Assembly: GCA_030695565.1 (NCBI GenBank)
Contig: JAUYRZ010000079.1
Span: 113,297 to 177,296, forward strand
Direction: 5' to 3'
Source: Archangium sp.
Lineage (GTDB): Bacteria > Myxococcota > Myxococcia > Myxococcales > Myxococcaceae
Length of the DNA stretch: 64,000 bases
The number at the start of each line of letters is the position of its first letter. The stretch's first letter is position 1. Shown piece after piece: positions 1-8,347 of the stretch. A program made the translations under genes and the position numbers. A model generated the notes under the pieces. That model made no database searches. It saw nothing but the letters and a program-made list of their open reading frames with translations, and was not told where the DNA came from.

Positions 1-159
1 AACTTCTTCATCGGGCCCGGCGTCGGTGTGGGCGTCGACTTCTTCGTGGCCGAGAGCGTCTCGTTGGGCGTGCGCGGGTACCTCGACATGTACGTGACGC
101 TCAACGTGCCGCCGAACTTTGCGCTGGGCGCTGGCGCGGCCGTGACCACGTACTTCTAA
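1..159 (+). CDS. C-terminal fragment of an outer-membrane beta-barrel-like protein
   Basis: The window opens inside a reading frame that runs 52 codons to TAA at 157-159. The visible part has alternating hydrophobic and polar residues with many Gly and aromatic residues (GPGVGVGVDFFVAESVSLGV), and it ends in Thr-Tyr-Phe. A terminal aromatic residue, usually Phe, is the typical C-terminal signal of BAM-assembled outer-membrane barrels. The start and the rest of the protein lie outside the window, so the family cannot be named. The frame is too short to have been called from an internal start, but it is open from base 1. The next gene is convergent and its stop is only 1 bp away. Confidence 0.6.
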   Translation, partial: NFFIGPGVGVGVDFFVAESVSLGVRGYLDMYVTLNVPPNFALGAGAAVTTYF

Positions 160-160
160 G

Positions 161-1024
161 TCACCGCTGCAGGAACCTGCGGGCCGGGGCGGCCTGGCGC
201 CTGGTGGCGTTCTTCGCCGCGAGCGCAGCCGTCACCAACAACACCAGCTTCTCATCGGAGAGGTGACCGGGCTTGGTGAAGCCGAGATCTTCTTCGAGCC
301 TGCGGGCCAGGGTGGCGAAGAGGTTCAAGCGCGCCTCCATGCCCAGCTCTTCCCGGCGCAGCGCCGCCGAGAACAACACGGTCTCTTCTTCAGCGGAGAG
401 TTTGGCCACGCGCGCGCGGAAGTCGGGGTCGGCCAGCAACGAGGTGTCGCCGTCGGGCCGCTCGAGCTGTGCGGGGATCTTGAGGCGGCGCTCGCGCACC
501 ACGATGGTGCCCGCGAGCAGATCGCCGAGTCGTTGCTGCGTGCCCGAGAACAGGGCCGCCACGCCGCCCACCAGGTAGAGAATCGGGAGCTTGTCGAGCG
601 GCCTGACCAGGTTGCGCAGGAGTGATTGATAGACGCCGACGCGCACGCCGGTGTCCTGGATCACGCGCAGGCCCATCATCTTCTTGCCCACGGTCTGCCC
701 GCTCCAGACCGTCTCGAGCAGCACCATGTAGCCCCAGTCGATCAGGAACCAGATGACGAACTGGGCGGCGACGCCCACGCCGAGCAGTTGCTCACCGACG
801 CCTGCACCACCCACCGCCGCGCCACCCGCCGAGAGCAGCAGCGAGAAGAGCATCACCACGATGAACAGCGCGTAGGTGATGATCAGGCTCAAGACCGTGT
901 CGACCAACAGGGCCAGAAAGCGGCTCATCAACCCCGCGAGCACGAAGTTGAACTCGACGTACTCGGGGGTGAGCACGGTGTGGGTGCCGTCGAGTCTCAC
1001 CGGTGCATCCAGGGCGGTCGCCAT
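161..1024 (-). CDS. RDD family membrane protein
   Basis: A predicted integral membrane protein of 287 residues. The RDD domain spans about residues 20-165: an Arg-Phe-Leu-Ala-Leu-Leu-Val-Asp segment gives the family's Arg and Asp, followed by hydrophobic helices and the typical GQTVGKKMMGLRV stretch and QRLGDLLAGT near the end. The C-terminal ~120 residues are soluble and helical. The ATG at 1022-1024 is preferred because the longer frame adds a Ser/Arg-rich stretch that overlaps the divergent gene. It is divergent from the SpoIIM-like gene with 31 bp between starts, so the two probably share a regulatory region. RDD, SpoIIM, DUF58, MoxR and DUF4129 genes recur together in many bacteria; the RDD protein's own role is unknown, with transport suggested for some members. 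Confidence 0.85.
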   Translation of the reverse strand: MATALDAPVRLDGTHTVLTPEYVEFNFVLAGLMSRFLALLVDTVLSLIITYALFIVVMLFSLLLSAGGAAVGGAGVGEQLLGVGVAAQFVIWFLIDWGYMVLLETVWSGQTVGKKMMGLRVIQDTGVRVGVYQSLLRNLVRPLDKLPILYLVGGVAALFSGTQQRLGDLLAGTIVVRERRLKIPAQLERPDGDTSLLADPDFRARVAKLSAEEETVLFSAALRREELGMEARLNLFATLARRLEEDLGFTKPGHLSDEKLVLLVTAALAAKNATRRQAAPARRFLQR

Positions 1025-1055
1025 GACGTGGTTTGAGTCTAGACTGCTTAAGACC

Positions 1056-2048
1056 ATGGAACTCGCGGAGTTCGTCGAGCAGCGTCGGCCGAAGTGGAGC
1101 TCCCTCGAGCGGCTGCTCGACACCACCGAACGCGACGGCTTGTCGAAGCTGACCCTCGACGACGCGCGCATGCTCTCGCGGCTGTACCGCTCGACCTCGT
1201 CGGATCTGCTGTGGGTGCGGGCGCGGGCGGGGGCCGCTGATGTGAGCGGCTATCTGAACGATCTCGTCGGCCGCGCCTACGCCATCACCTACCCGGGCAA
1301 GCGGGTGCGAATGGGCGAAGTGGGCCGCTTTCTGACGATGGGTTTCCCCGACGTGATGGCGCGCGAGTGGCGCATGTTCGTGGCCGCCTTCCTGTTGTTC
1401 TGGGGCGGCTTCGGCTTCGGGTGGATCGGGATGATGTTCGACCCCGACGCAGCGCCGTACCTCGTGCCCGGCGATCACCTGAAGCTCGACCCGGAGAAAC
1501 GTCAGCAAGAAGAAGCGAAGAACAAGGGCGCCGGCGCGGGTGAGCAGGCGATGTTCACCAGCTTCCTCTTCACCCACAACATCCAGGTGGCGTTCCTCGC
1601 CTTCGCGCTCGGGCTGACTGCGGGCCTGGGCACGGCGATCCTGATGTTCCTCAACGGGGTGATGCTGGGCTCACTCGCGTGGGTCTACACATCGAAGGGC
1701 ATGGCCGGCTGGTTCTGGGCGTGGATTCTCCCGCACGGCATTCCAGAGATCTCCGCCATCGTGATCGCCGGCGCCGCAGGCTTCGTGCTCGCGCGTGCGT
1801 TGGTCGCCCCCAAAGGGTTGTCCCGACGCGCGGCGCTCAAACGCGAGGGCAAGACCGCGCTGCAACTGCTGCTGGGCACCCTCGCGCTCTTCGTGCTCGC
1901 CGGCTTCATCGAAGGCACCATCTCGCAGATCCACCCGCCGCGACTCTCCGTCGCGTTCAAGGTGTCTTTCGCGCTGATGATCGGCAGCGGGGTCTACGCG
2001 TATCTCTGGTCGGGCCTCGCCCGGAAGATGTTCAGCGGAACCTCGTGA
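1056..2048 (+). CDS. Stage II sporulation protein M (SpoIIM/DUF95) family membrane protein
   Basis: 330 residues. The N-terminal cytoplasmic segment (residues 1-90) has the family pattern: a W-x2-L-x2-LL stretch, then LYRSTSSDLLWVRAR and a YLNDLVGRAYA motif. Several membrane helices follow, including FLLFWGGFGFGWIGMMF, a Gly-rich helix around LAFALGLTAGLGTAILMFLNG, and HGIPEISAIVIAGAAGFVLA near residue 235, which is a hallmark of DUF95 proteins. ATG at 1056 is chosen because it starts just before the conserved N-terminal segment; the longer frame reads antisense RDD sequence. In sporulating Firmicutes SpoIIM takes part in engulfment; in other phyla the family accompanies MoxR/DUF58 genes and its role is unknown. 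The 3' end overlaps the convergent zinc-ribbon gene by 17 bp. Confidence 0.88.
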   Translation: MELAEFVEQRRPKWSSLERLLDTTERDGLSKLTLDDARMLSRLYRSTSSDLLWVRARAGAADVSGYLNDLVGRAYAITYPGKRVRMGEVGRFLTMGFPDVMAREWRMFVAAFLLFWGGFGFGWIGMMFDPDAAPYLVPGDHLKLDPEKRQQEEAKNKGAGAGEQAMFTSFLFTHNIQVAFLAFALGLTAGLGTAILMFLNGVMLGSLAWVYTSKGMAGWFWAWILPHGIPEISAIVIAGAAGFVLARALVAPKGLSRRAALKREGKTALQLLLGTLALFVLAGFIEGTISQIHPPRLSVAFKVSFALMIGSGVYAYLWSGLARKMFSGTS

Positions 2049-2520
2049 GGGCGTTGATGATCAGGCTGCCGATGGTGAGCAGCAGGCTGGTGCTCCCCAG
2101 GATGATGCCGACCAGGGCGAACTCCTTGCCCTTCTGCTGACCGTTGGTCGCGTTGATCTGGTTCTGCGCCATCACGCCCGTGACGATCGCGCCGATCGAC
2201 GCGAAGGGGATGCAGCACAAGATGCCCAGCACCAACGAGACGATGGCCAGCGTGTTGGTGCTGCCGCTCGAAAGCCCATTGGAGCTGCCGCCAAAGCCCA
2301 TCGGCGGCGGACCCACGTAACCGGTGGGGAAGGGCGATGACGAGGGCGGAGGCGCGGTGACCACGGGCCTCGGCGGCGGCGCGATCACCTGGGGCGGCGG
2401 CGGTTGGCTGACCCCACCTTCGCGCGGCACCTCGAAGCTGGCCGTGCAGGCTTTGCAGGTGAGCCGGCCACCGGGCATGCCGTCGTTCTCAGTTCCGCAG
2501 TTGGGGCAGAAGACCTTCAT
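2032..2520 (-). CDS. Zinc-ribbon protein with DUF4190-like membrane domain
   Basis: 162 residues in three parts. Residues 1-30 form a zinc ribbon of the MJ0042/zinc-ribbon type (CPNCGTEN, then CKAC). Residues 35-85 are a Pro-rich linker with PPPPQVIAPPPRP. Residues about 88-160 contain two hydrophobic helices (LAIVSLVLGILCCIPFASIGAIV and FALVGIILGSTSLLLTIGSLII) separated by a short polar loop, the DUF4190 pattern of two-helix membrane proteins. It is the last gene of the minus-strand run, 16 bp after the DUF58 stop, so probably cotranscribed. The 3' end overlaps the convergent SpoIIM-like gene. Function is unknown. Confidence 0.8.
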   Translation of the reverse strand: MKVFCPNCGTENDGMPGGRLTCKACTASFEVPREGGVSQPPPPQVIAPPPRPVVTAPPPSSSPFPTGYVGPPPMGFGGSSNGLSSGSTNTLAIVSLVLGILCCIPFASIGAIVTGVMAQNQINATNGQQKGKEFALVGIILGSTSLLLTIGSLIINALTRFR

Positions 2521-2536
2521 GGTGTTTGGCTCCGTC

Positions 2537-3844
2537 TCACAATGTTCCCCGCGCTTTGATCTCGAGGTACTGGTTCACCGCGGCGAGTGACAGTTGATTC
2601 GCATCGACGTCGACCACCGTCACCCCGTCACGGCCCACCTTGCGCTTCATCGCTTCACGCTCGAGCAGCAACTCGCTTGCCACCGCGTGTTGATAGGCGA
2701 CCTCTGCGTCGGGTGGTGAGGTCTCGAGCAACTGGGAGAGCGCGGCGTCTTTCACCGACAGGCACAGCGGCACGTGTCGTTTCGCGAGCCGGCGCATCGG
2801 GTCGACCATGGTCTGCGCCTGGTCTTCGTCGATGAAGTCGGTGAACACGCACAGCAGGCTGCGCTTGAGCAGCCGCACGTTGAGCTCCTTGAAGAGCGCG
2901 AGGTAGTCGACGTACGTGAGGTGCGGCTTGGCGGTGTAGAGCGCGTCGACGATCTTCCGGTACTGCAGGCGGCCGGCAGAAGGCGCGAGGTAGGTCTTGA
3001 TGCCGTCGGCGAAGACCACCAGGCCCACGCGATCTCCGTTGCGCACGGCCACGAAGGCGAGAAACAGCGCGGCGTTCACCGCGTGATCGAGCTTGGTCAG
3101 GCCATCGACCCGCGCGGCCATCGAACGGCCTGCGTCGACGCCGATGAGCACGGTCTGGCTGCGCTCCGACTCCATCACGCGCGTCACGGGGCGGCCGCGG
3201 CGGGCGGTGGCCTTCCAGTCGACGTCGCGCACCGAGTCGCCCTGGGAGTAGTCGCGCAGGCGGGCGAACTCCGAGCCGCGGCCGTCACGGCGCAGCTGGC
3301 GCAGCCCCAAATTCACGAAGTCGAGCGCCGCATCGGAGAGCAGCAGGCGGCTGGCGCCTCGCATGTCGGGGAACACGCTGACCGCCACGCTCGCGGGCAC
3401 CGTGCGCTCGTGCCACACGAAGCCGAACGGGCCCCGCACGCGCAGGTGAATCGCGCCGAACTCGAACTTGCCGCGTTTGCCCGGAGTGGTCGTGTAGTGC
3501 AGCTTGCCGCGGCTGCTCGCAGAGACCGTGAGCGAGAGCACGGCGGGCTTGCTGTCGAAGGCCTCGGGAGAATCGTCGCGCACGTCGAGCCGCAGGGGGC
3601 GATTGCCGGTGTTGATCAGGTGCAGCGTGACGGGGTTGGCCACACCGACCTGCAGGCGCACCGGCAGCTCACGCCAGATCTTGATGGGCGCCCTGCGGGC
3701 GAGGAAGAAGTCGGCGGCCGCGACGAGCAGGAGCATCACGTCGAGCAGCACGATGAGCGGCCCCAGGCCCGTGATGAAGCCCGCCGCCATGGTGGGCAGC
3801 GCGAGCAGACACACGATGAGCCAGAGCCGCCCGGAGGGGATCAT
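2537..3844 (-). CDS. DUF58 domain-containing membrane protein
   Basis: 435 residues. Two N-terminal membrane helices (residues 5-50) are followed by a beta-sandwich region and the DUF58 core: EFARLRDYSQGDSVRDVDWK followed by Ala-Arg, then a von Willebrand A-like fold starting TVLIGVDAGRSM. The usual MIDAS Asp-x-Ser-x-Ser is partly changed here to Asp-Ala-Gly-Arg-Ser. ATG at 3842-3844 is chosen because the long upstream frame crosses the palindromic repeat and encodes Arg/Ser/Pro-rich sequence. DUF58 proteins are usually encoded next to MoxR AAA+ ATPases, as here, and are thought to be clients or partners in assembling envelope complexes. It is part of the 8321-2032 minus-strand cluster. Confidence 0.9.
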   Translation of the reverse strand: MIPSGRLWLIVCLLALPTMAAGFITGLGPLIVLLDVMLLLVAAADFFLARRAPIKIWRELPVRLQVGVANPVTLHLINTGNRPLRLDVRDDSPEAFDSKPAVLSLTVSASSRGKLHYTTTPGKRGKFEFGAIHLRVRGPFGFVWHERTVPASVAVSVFPDMRGASRLLLSDAALDFVNLGLRQLRRDGRGSEFARLRDYSQGDSVRDVDWKATARRGRPVTRVMESERSQTVLIGVDAGRSMAARVDGLTKLDHAVNAALFLAFVAVRNGDRVGLVVFADGIKTYLAPSAGRLQYRKIVDALYTAKPHLTYVDYLALFKELNVRLLKRSLLCVFTDFIDEDQAQTMVDPMRRLAKRHVPLCLSVKDAALSQLLETSPPDAEVAYQHAVASELLLEREAMKRKVGRDGVTVVDVDANQLSLAAVNQYLEIKARGTL

Positions 3845-3851
3845 AGAAACC

Positions 3852-3957
3852 TCGCCCTGCAAAGCGGGGAGAGGTCGGCCGAAGGCCGGGTGAGGGGCTT
3901 CACGTGCACCAGGAGGCCCCTCACCCCGACCCTCTCCCCGCTTCGCAAGGAGAGGGA
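3852..3957. repeat. Two inverted copies of a small interspersed palindrome
   Basis: The MoxR-DUF58 gap holds two facing copies of a C/T-rich against G/A-rich element. The left copy contains GCGGGGAGAGG and GGGTGAGGGGC; the right copy contains CCCCTCACCCCGACCCTCTC. The two halves are near-complements, so the whole stretch can fold into one long hairpin; the left copy carries an extra CCGAAGGCC. Related single copies occur at 21738, 45651 and 54203. Confidence 0.8.
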
Positions 3958-3962
3958 GCGCA

Positions 3963-4976
3963 TCAGCGGGGGACCTCGACCGAGGCGACCACTTCACGCA
4001 GCACGTCGGCCGGCGTCGCGCCGTCGAGCTCGGCATCGGGCGAAAGCAAGAGGCGGTGTTTGAGCACCGGGCCCGCGAGGTAGCGGATGTCGTCAGGCGT
4101 GACGAAGCTGCGGCCGCGCAACGCGGCGAGTGCCTTGCTCGCGAGGAGCAGATGCACCGCCGCGCGGGGACCCGCACCCAGGCGGATGCGCGGTGAACGG
4201 CGGGTGGCCGCCACCAGCTTGCGCACGTACGAGAGCACCGGCGGTTCGATGCGTACGTCGGCCATGGCCAGGCGCGCCTGCTTCACCTGATCCTGCGTGA
4301 CCGCGGCCTGCACTCCGGCGCGCTGCAGATCGCCTGCATCGAAGCCCTTGTTCACCGCCGAGAGAATGGCCTCTTCTTCTTCGTCGCTCGGGTAGCCGAC
4401 GTCGATCTTGAAGAGGAAACGATCGAGCTGCGCTTCCGGCAGCGGGTACGTGCCTTCCGACTCCACCGGGTTCTGCGTGGCGAACACGGTGAAGAGGGGT
4501 GAGAGCTGAATGTGTTTTCCCTCGAGCGAGACGGCGCGCTCCTGCATCGCCTCGAGCAGGGCCGACTGGGTCTTCGCTGGGGCGCGGTTGATCTCGTCGG
4601 TCAACAGCAGGTCCGTGAAGATCGGCCCGCGCACCAACACGAACGACTGCGATTTCAAGTCGAAGATGCTGGTGCCCAGGATGTCGGAGGGCATCAGGTC
4701 GGGCGTGAACTGAATGCGCTTGAACTCCGCGCTCACGCTTCGAGCGAGCGCCTTCGCCATCAGGGTCTTGGCGACGCCGGGCACGCCTTCGAGGAGCACG
4801 TGGCCACCCGCGATGAGGCCGCAGAGCATCAGCTCGAGCGCTTCGTCTTGCCCGACGACTGCCTTGCGCACTTCACGCAGGCTCGCTTCGCGCACGGTGG
4901 CCGCGATGGTCACCGCCGCTGATTGCGGCGCAGCGACTTCAGGCGGCAAGGCAATGGGTTCAGCAATCGGAGTCAT
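3963..4976 (-). CDS. MoxR family AAA+ ATPase
   Basis: 337 residues. AAA_3 core: Walker A as GVPGVAKT near residue 83, Walker B as [13 protein letters not shown], and the sensor-1/second-region stretch [20 protein letters not shown] with the Arg-finger region DRFLFK. A C-terminal AAA lid ends with [20 protein letters not shown]. The Walker A carries Ala instead of Gly before Lys-Thr, as in many MoxR proteins. MoxR ATPases act as chaperones for assembling metal-containing or membrane complexes, and those next to DUF58 genes form a distinct subgroup. The start codon overlaps the stop of the DUF4350 gene by 4 bp, which suggests translational coupling. Confidence 0.95.
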   Translation of the reverse strand: MTPIAEPIALPPEVAAPQSAAVTIAATVREASLREVRKAVVGQDEALELMLCGLIAGGHVLLEGVPGVAKTLMAKALARSVSAEFKRIQFTPDLMPSDILGTSIFDLKSQSFVLVRGPIFTDLLLTDEINRAPAKTQSALLEAMQERAVSLEGKHIQLSPLFTVFATQNPVESEGTYPLPEAQLDRFLFKIDVGYPSDEEEEAILSAVNKGFDAGDLQRAGVQAAVTQDQVKQARLAMADVRIEPPVLSYVRKLVAATRRSPRIRLGAGPRAAVHLLLASKALAALRGRSFVTPDDIRYLAGPVLKHRLLLSPDAELDGATPADVLREVVASVEVPR

Positions 4977-6253
4977 GTTGCTTTCCTCTGGTGATGGTTC
5001 AGGGATTTTCGGGCGACGGCCGCGAGCGTGGCGACCCGTTCGACGTCGGCTTCAGTGCTGGTCGCCGCCACGGCGCGGGAGATGTCGAGCAGCGCGCTCG
5101 CGAGATCCTTGCGACCCTTTACCTCGAGGGCGGCGCCGATCTCCGCGGGCTCCAGCCGGCCGCTCACGCCTGCCTTCACGGCGAAGTCGGCGGCGAGGTG
5201 CCTCAAGATGCTCGAAGCGGCGTGGGCGTGATGCTTGCCTTCCCGGTAGAGCCGGCTGGTGGCGAAGAGCGCGTCGGTGCTGCCGACCCGCAGTTCTTCA
5301 TCGGGTGCGCGCGGGCTGCCGAAGCGTTTGAGCGCCAGCGCCCAGAGCATCACGCCCAGCAGCAGCTGACCGACGGCGAAGTGCAGGCCGTAGCGCGCGG
5401 CGAACTCACCCATCGAACGTTCACCCGTGAAGCCGTGGTGGAACTCGTCGAAGGCGATGGGCCCGCTGCTGGCGACCGCGGAGAACAACGAGTGCCAGAA
5501 CTGCGCGTTGTCAGCCACGCCGAGCGAGCGATTCATCGCGAGGTGAGGGGCGCCGATGATGATCACCCGGCCCTGGCCGTAAGGCAGCAGCGCGGCGACC
5601 GGCTTCTCGAACTTCTCGTCGATGAGCAGCGGTACGGCGCCCGGGGGCAGCTCGAGGAACGCGCGCACTTTGGTGACCACGCGCTCCACGCCCTGCACGT
5701 AGCGGCTGGGCTGCGCAGGCACGAGCGTGCGGACGGACAGGGATGAATCGGTGCGCTCGAGGGTGACGTCGAGATCCTCCAGCAGCCGCGCGTCGCGGTA
5801 GCTCGAGGGCACGTAGACGAGGGTGGCGCCGTTGCGCACGTGTTCGAGCAGCTTCTCGCTCTCGTCGTTGCTGATGGGCGGTGACTTGAGCGAGTTGACG
5901 CCACGCGATTTGAACTCGGCGTCGTTGGCCTCTTCGTCTTCGGGATCATCGACCCCTGCGTCGCTGCCGTCGAAGGCAGTCTTGTCGAAGCCCAGCTCGC
6001 GGGAGAAGCGCGTGCCCAGCAGCACCAGGTTCCGCTTCGGCGGGATGATGGTGAGATCCTGCTGGTGGCGGATGACGGGCAGCCCCGACTCCGAGAGCAA
6101 CAGGTAGAGGGCGCGCGCGCCGTCGGGCTCGCTCTTGAAGGTGGAGAGCTGATCCGCAAAACCGCCGCGGCGTGCGCCTTGAAGCAGGAACCAGCCCAGC
6201 GCGCCGATCAGCATCACGCCGCCGACCATCAGCAGTGGAAATCGGTCACGCAC
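4973..6253 (-). CDS. DUF4350 domain-containing membrane protein
   Basis: 426 residues. An N-terminal membrane anchor (residues 8-25, [19 protein letters not shown]) is followed by the DUF4350 domain: [20 protein letters not shown], then a GATLVYVP strand and [16 protein letters not shown], a GATase-like Rossmann pattern. A conserved FDEFHHGF comes next, then a second helix ([16 protein letters not shown]) and a helical soluble tail. Members of this family sit beside MoxR/DUF58 genes in Actinobacteria and Myxococcota, where their biochemical role is not known. It overlaps the MoxR start by 4 bp and the upstream DUF4129 stop by 8 bp, so the genes form one tight operon. Confidence 0.85.
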   Translation of the reverse strand: MRDRFPLLMVGGVMLIGALGWFLLQGARRGGFADQLSTFKSEPDGARALYLLLSESGLPVIRHQQDLTIIPPKRNLVLLGTRFSRELGFDKTAFDGSDAGVDDPEDEEANDAEFKSRGVNSLKSPPISNDESEKLLEHVRNGATLVYVPSSYRDARLLEDLDVTLERTDSSLSVRTLVPAQPSRYVQGVERVVTKVRAFLELPPGAVPLLIDEKFEKPVAALLPYGQGRVIIIGAPHLAMNRSLGVADNAQFWHSLFSAVASSGPIAFDEFHHGFTGERSMGEFAARYGLHFAVGQLLLGVMLWALALKRFGSPRAPDEELRVGSTDALFATSRLYREGKHHAHAASSILRHLAADFAVKAGVSGRLEPAEIGAALEVKGRKDLASALLDISRAVAATSTEADVERVATLAAVARKSLNHHQRKAT

Positions 6254-8048
6254 GAGTCGTGCTTCCTTCCGCGGGCACCAGGAGCGGCTCTGCCACCTTG
6301 CGGAACATCGCGTAGGCCAGCGAGTCGACGCCGAGGTTGCCGTACCAGGCGAAGTCGAAACGGCGGGTCAGATCCTTGAACCCGGCCTTCAAGCTGGAGG
6401 CGCCCTTGAAGGCGAAGAGGTACTCCCAGTTGCTCAAGGTGGGGTCGTAGTCGATGACGCCGTCGCGGTGCAGGCGCGAGAGCAGGGCGAGGTAGAGATG
6501 GCGGATCGCCTCGCGGTACTCGCCTTTTGCCGCCAGCTCGTCGGCCAGTCCCGCCCAGGTCTCCGGCGGTTTCGACAACGCGCTCATGGTGTCGTGATCG
6601 AGCGGCTGCTGGGTGAGCCCGCCCGTTTCATCGAGCTCGGTCTGGCCGGGCTGCTTGCGCTTGAACGATCTGATCAAGATGAACAGCAGCACCGCCGCGA
6701 CCAGCACGATCGCGCCGATCATCACGGCGTTCGCGCCCGCCATCGCTGGAGAAGCCGACACCTCGACCTCCGGAGGAGTCGGCCGATCGTCGTCGCGTTG
6801 TTTGTTGAGCCACTCCCAAAGCGCCTTGAAGAGCTTCGCCAGCCAGCCCGGTTCGTCGGGCGGCGGCTCTTCTTCGGCCGCTTTCTCCGGATCGTTCGAG
6901 GTCTGGAACTCGCGGCGCGAGAGGATTTTTTTGGCCGTGTCCTGCGCATCGAGCGGCGCGGGTTGCGCTTGCAGCTCGGCGTAGAGCCTCAAGCCCTCAC
7001 GCAGGTCGGCCTCGGCCGCATCACAGTCATCGTCTTCGAACACCCGCCGCTCCACGCGGGAGATCAGCCGGGTGAGGGAAGACTGCTCGTCATCGGGAAT
7101 GCCCTGGCGCTCGAGCGGCGCGAGATCCACCCGCATGGCGCACTCGTCGGTGAGCTTCGCGGCCCGCTCGACCAACGACGACTCGGCGCGCGCGGGCAGG
7201 GCGAAGCAGAGGGCCAGCGCGATGGCCAGCGCCACCCCTCTGGGCTTCTTGCGGCGGGGCAGTTGCTCGACCTGGGCGATCAGATCGAGCCCTTCTTGCC
7301 GCACCCGGCCGTCGATCAACATCAGGGTCGAGGTCGCCGCCCGCACCGGCTCGAACAAGGCGAAGGTGACCGCCGCCACCGTGGCCAGCCAGGTCGGGTT
7401 GTCGAGCGAGGTGAAACGCTCCACGAAGGTGACGTCGAAGCCGAACAATCCACGGCCCAGCGAGAGCACCATCTGGGTCATCAGGTGCACGTTGAGCGCG
7501 AGGATGAGCTGGCTGGCGCCGCACACGCGCACCCACGGAGCGATGTGCCGGGTGGGCCCCAGCAACTTGGAGCACGTGCCGTAGATGCCCAGCACGCTGC
7601 CCTGGCCACGCATGGTGGTCGCGTAGCCCGCGGCGTGCGCGCCGACGAAGAGAAAGCCGATGCCGAGGGTGAAGACCCAGAGGGCCAGGTTGATCACCGC
7701 CATCACGGTCGAGGCGACGATCAGCGCCGGAGCGCGTTTGATCGCCGCGAGCAGGCTGGCGCGTATCGAAGGCGCCGTGGTGCTCACCACCTGTTGATCG
7801 ACGTAGTGACACGCGGCGCCCTGGCTGACCGCCCGCAGGATCCACGCGAAGGTCCACGCGGCGACGGGGAAAACGAGCGATTCATGCCGGGTGGTGGCTT
7901 CCACCAGGGAGAAGGCGGTGGCGACCAACAAGGCCCCGGTGGGCAACGTGATGGCCCACACCCCGGTGGTGGTGGCGCACAACCGCACCGCCGCATCGAA
8001 GAGCGCGACGGCGTTGCGGGGTCTGAGCTCGAGCGCGTCGACGGCCAT
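6246..8048 (-). CDS. Multi-pass membrane protein with C-terminal DUF4129 domain
   Basis: 600 residues that look like two proteins joined. Residues 1-260 hold about six hydrophobic helices. After a basic RRKKPRG stretch, residues 272-290 (VALAIALALCFALPARA) read like an internal signal peptide or anchor ending in an Ala-x-Ala site. The second half is a helical extracytoplasmic region, a Pro-rich stretch, one helix (AVMIGAIVLVAAVLLFILI near 450), and then the DUF4129 domain, ending with a conserved LSNWEYLF, DLTRRFDFAWYG pattern. DUF4129 is commonly linked to MoxR-DUF58 loci. It overlaps the DUF4350 gene by 8 bp. Confidence 0.82.
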   Translation of the reverse strand: MAVDALELRPRNAVALFDAAVRLCATTTGVWAITLPTGALLVATAFSLVEATTRHESLVFPVAAWTFAWILRAVSQGAACHYVDQQVVSTTAPSIRASLLAAIKRAPALIVASTVMAVINLALWVFTLGIGFLFVGAHAAGYATTMRGQGSVLGIYGTCSKLLGPTRHIAPWVRVCGASQLILALNVHLMTQMVLSLGRGLFGFDVTFVERFTSLDNPTWLATVAAVTFALFEPVRAATSTLMLIDGRVRQEGLDLIAQVEQLPRRKKPRGVALAIALALCFALPARAESSLVERAAKLTDECAMRVDLAPLERQGIPDDEQSSLTRLISRVERRVFEDDDCDAAEADLREGLRLYAELQAQPAPLDAQDTAKKILSRREFQTSNDPEKAAEEEPPPDEPGWLAKLFKALWEWLNKQRDDDRPTPPEVEVSASPAMAGANAVMIGAIVLVAAVLLFILIRSFKRKQPGQTELDETGGLTQQPLDHDTMSALSKPPETWAGLADELAAKGEYREAIRHLYLALLSRLHRDGVIDYDPTLSNWEYLFAFKGASSLKAGFKDLTRRFDFAWYGNLGVDSLAYAMFRKVAEPLLVPAEGSTTRA

Positions 8049-8051
8049 TGT

Positions 8052-8321
8052 CTAAAGCCGCACGAGTGCAGCGAGTCCGTAGAAACCGCCGAAGAGCACG
8101 GCCACCGCCATCAACGCGAGCAGCACGCTCCCGACAGACCAGTCTTTGCGATCGACGAGAGTGCGGGCTTTCGCCAGCCGCGCGCCCAGGCACTGAGCGC
8201 ACCGGTTGATGCCCTCGAACTGGGTCGTGCACTCGGTGCAGATGACATTCCTGCACTCGACGCAGATGCCCAGACCTGCGCGCTCTGGGTGGTAGTGGCA
8301 ACGCCCTGATCCGAGTGCCAT
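8052..8321 (-). CDS. Small B-box-like zinc-finger membrane protein
   Basis: 89 residues. Residues 8-44 contain eight potential zinc ligands in a treble-clef or B-box-like pattern: CHYHPER, CVEC, CTEC and CAQC. One transmembrane helix follows at residues 62-88 (VGSVLLALMAVAVLFGGFYG). Proteins with this cytosolic cysteine-rich head and single membrane anchor are common in Myxococcota and act in unknown roles. It lies 26 bp after the rho stop and 3 bp before the DUF4129 gene on the same strand, so it is probably in the same transcription unit. Confidence 0.75.
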   Translation of the reverse strand: MALGSGRCHYHPERAGLGICVECRNVICTECTTQFEGINRCAQCLGARLAKARTLVDRKDWSVGSVLLALMAVAVLFGGFYGLAALVRL

Positions 8322-8347
8322 CGCGGGCGAAGCCTACCTCCAAAAGC

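Noticed and set aside
6468..8309. 613-codon plus-strand frame opposite the DUF4129 gene
   Set aside because: Shadow of the minus-strand membrane protein; highly charged, with no hydrophobic or domain pattern.
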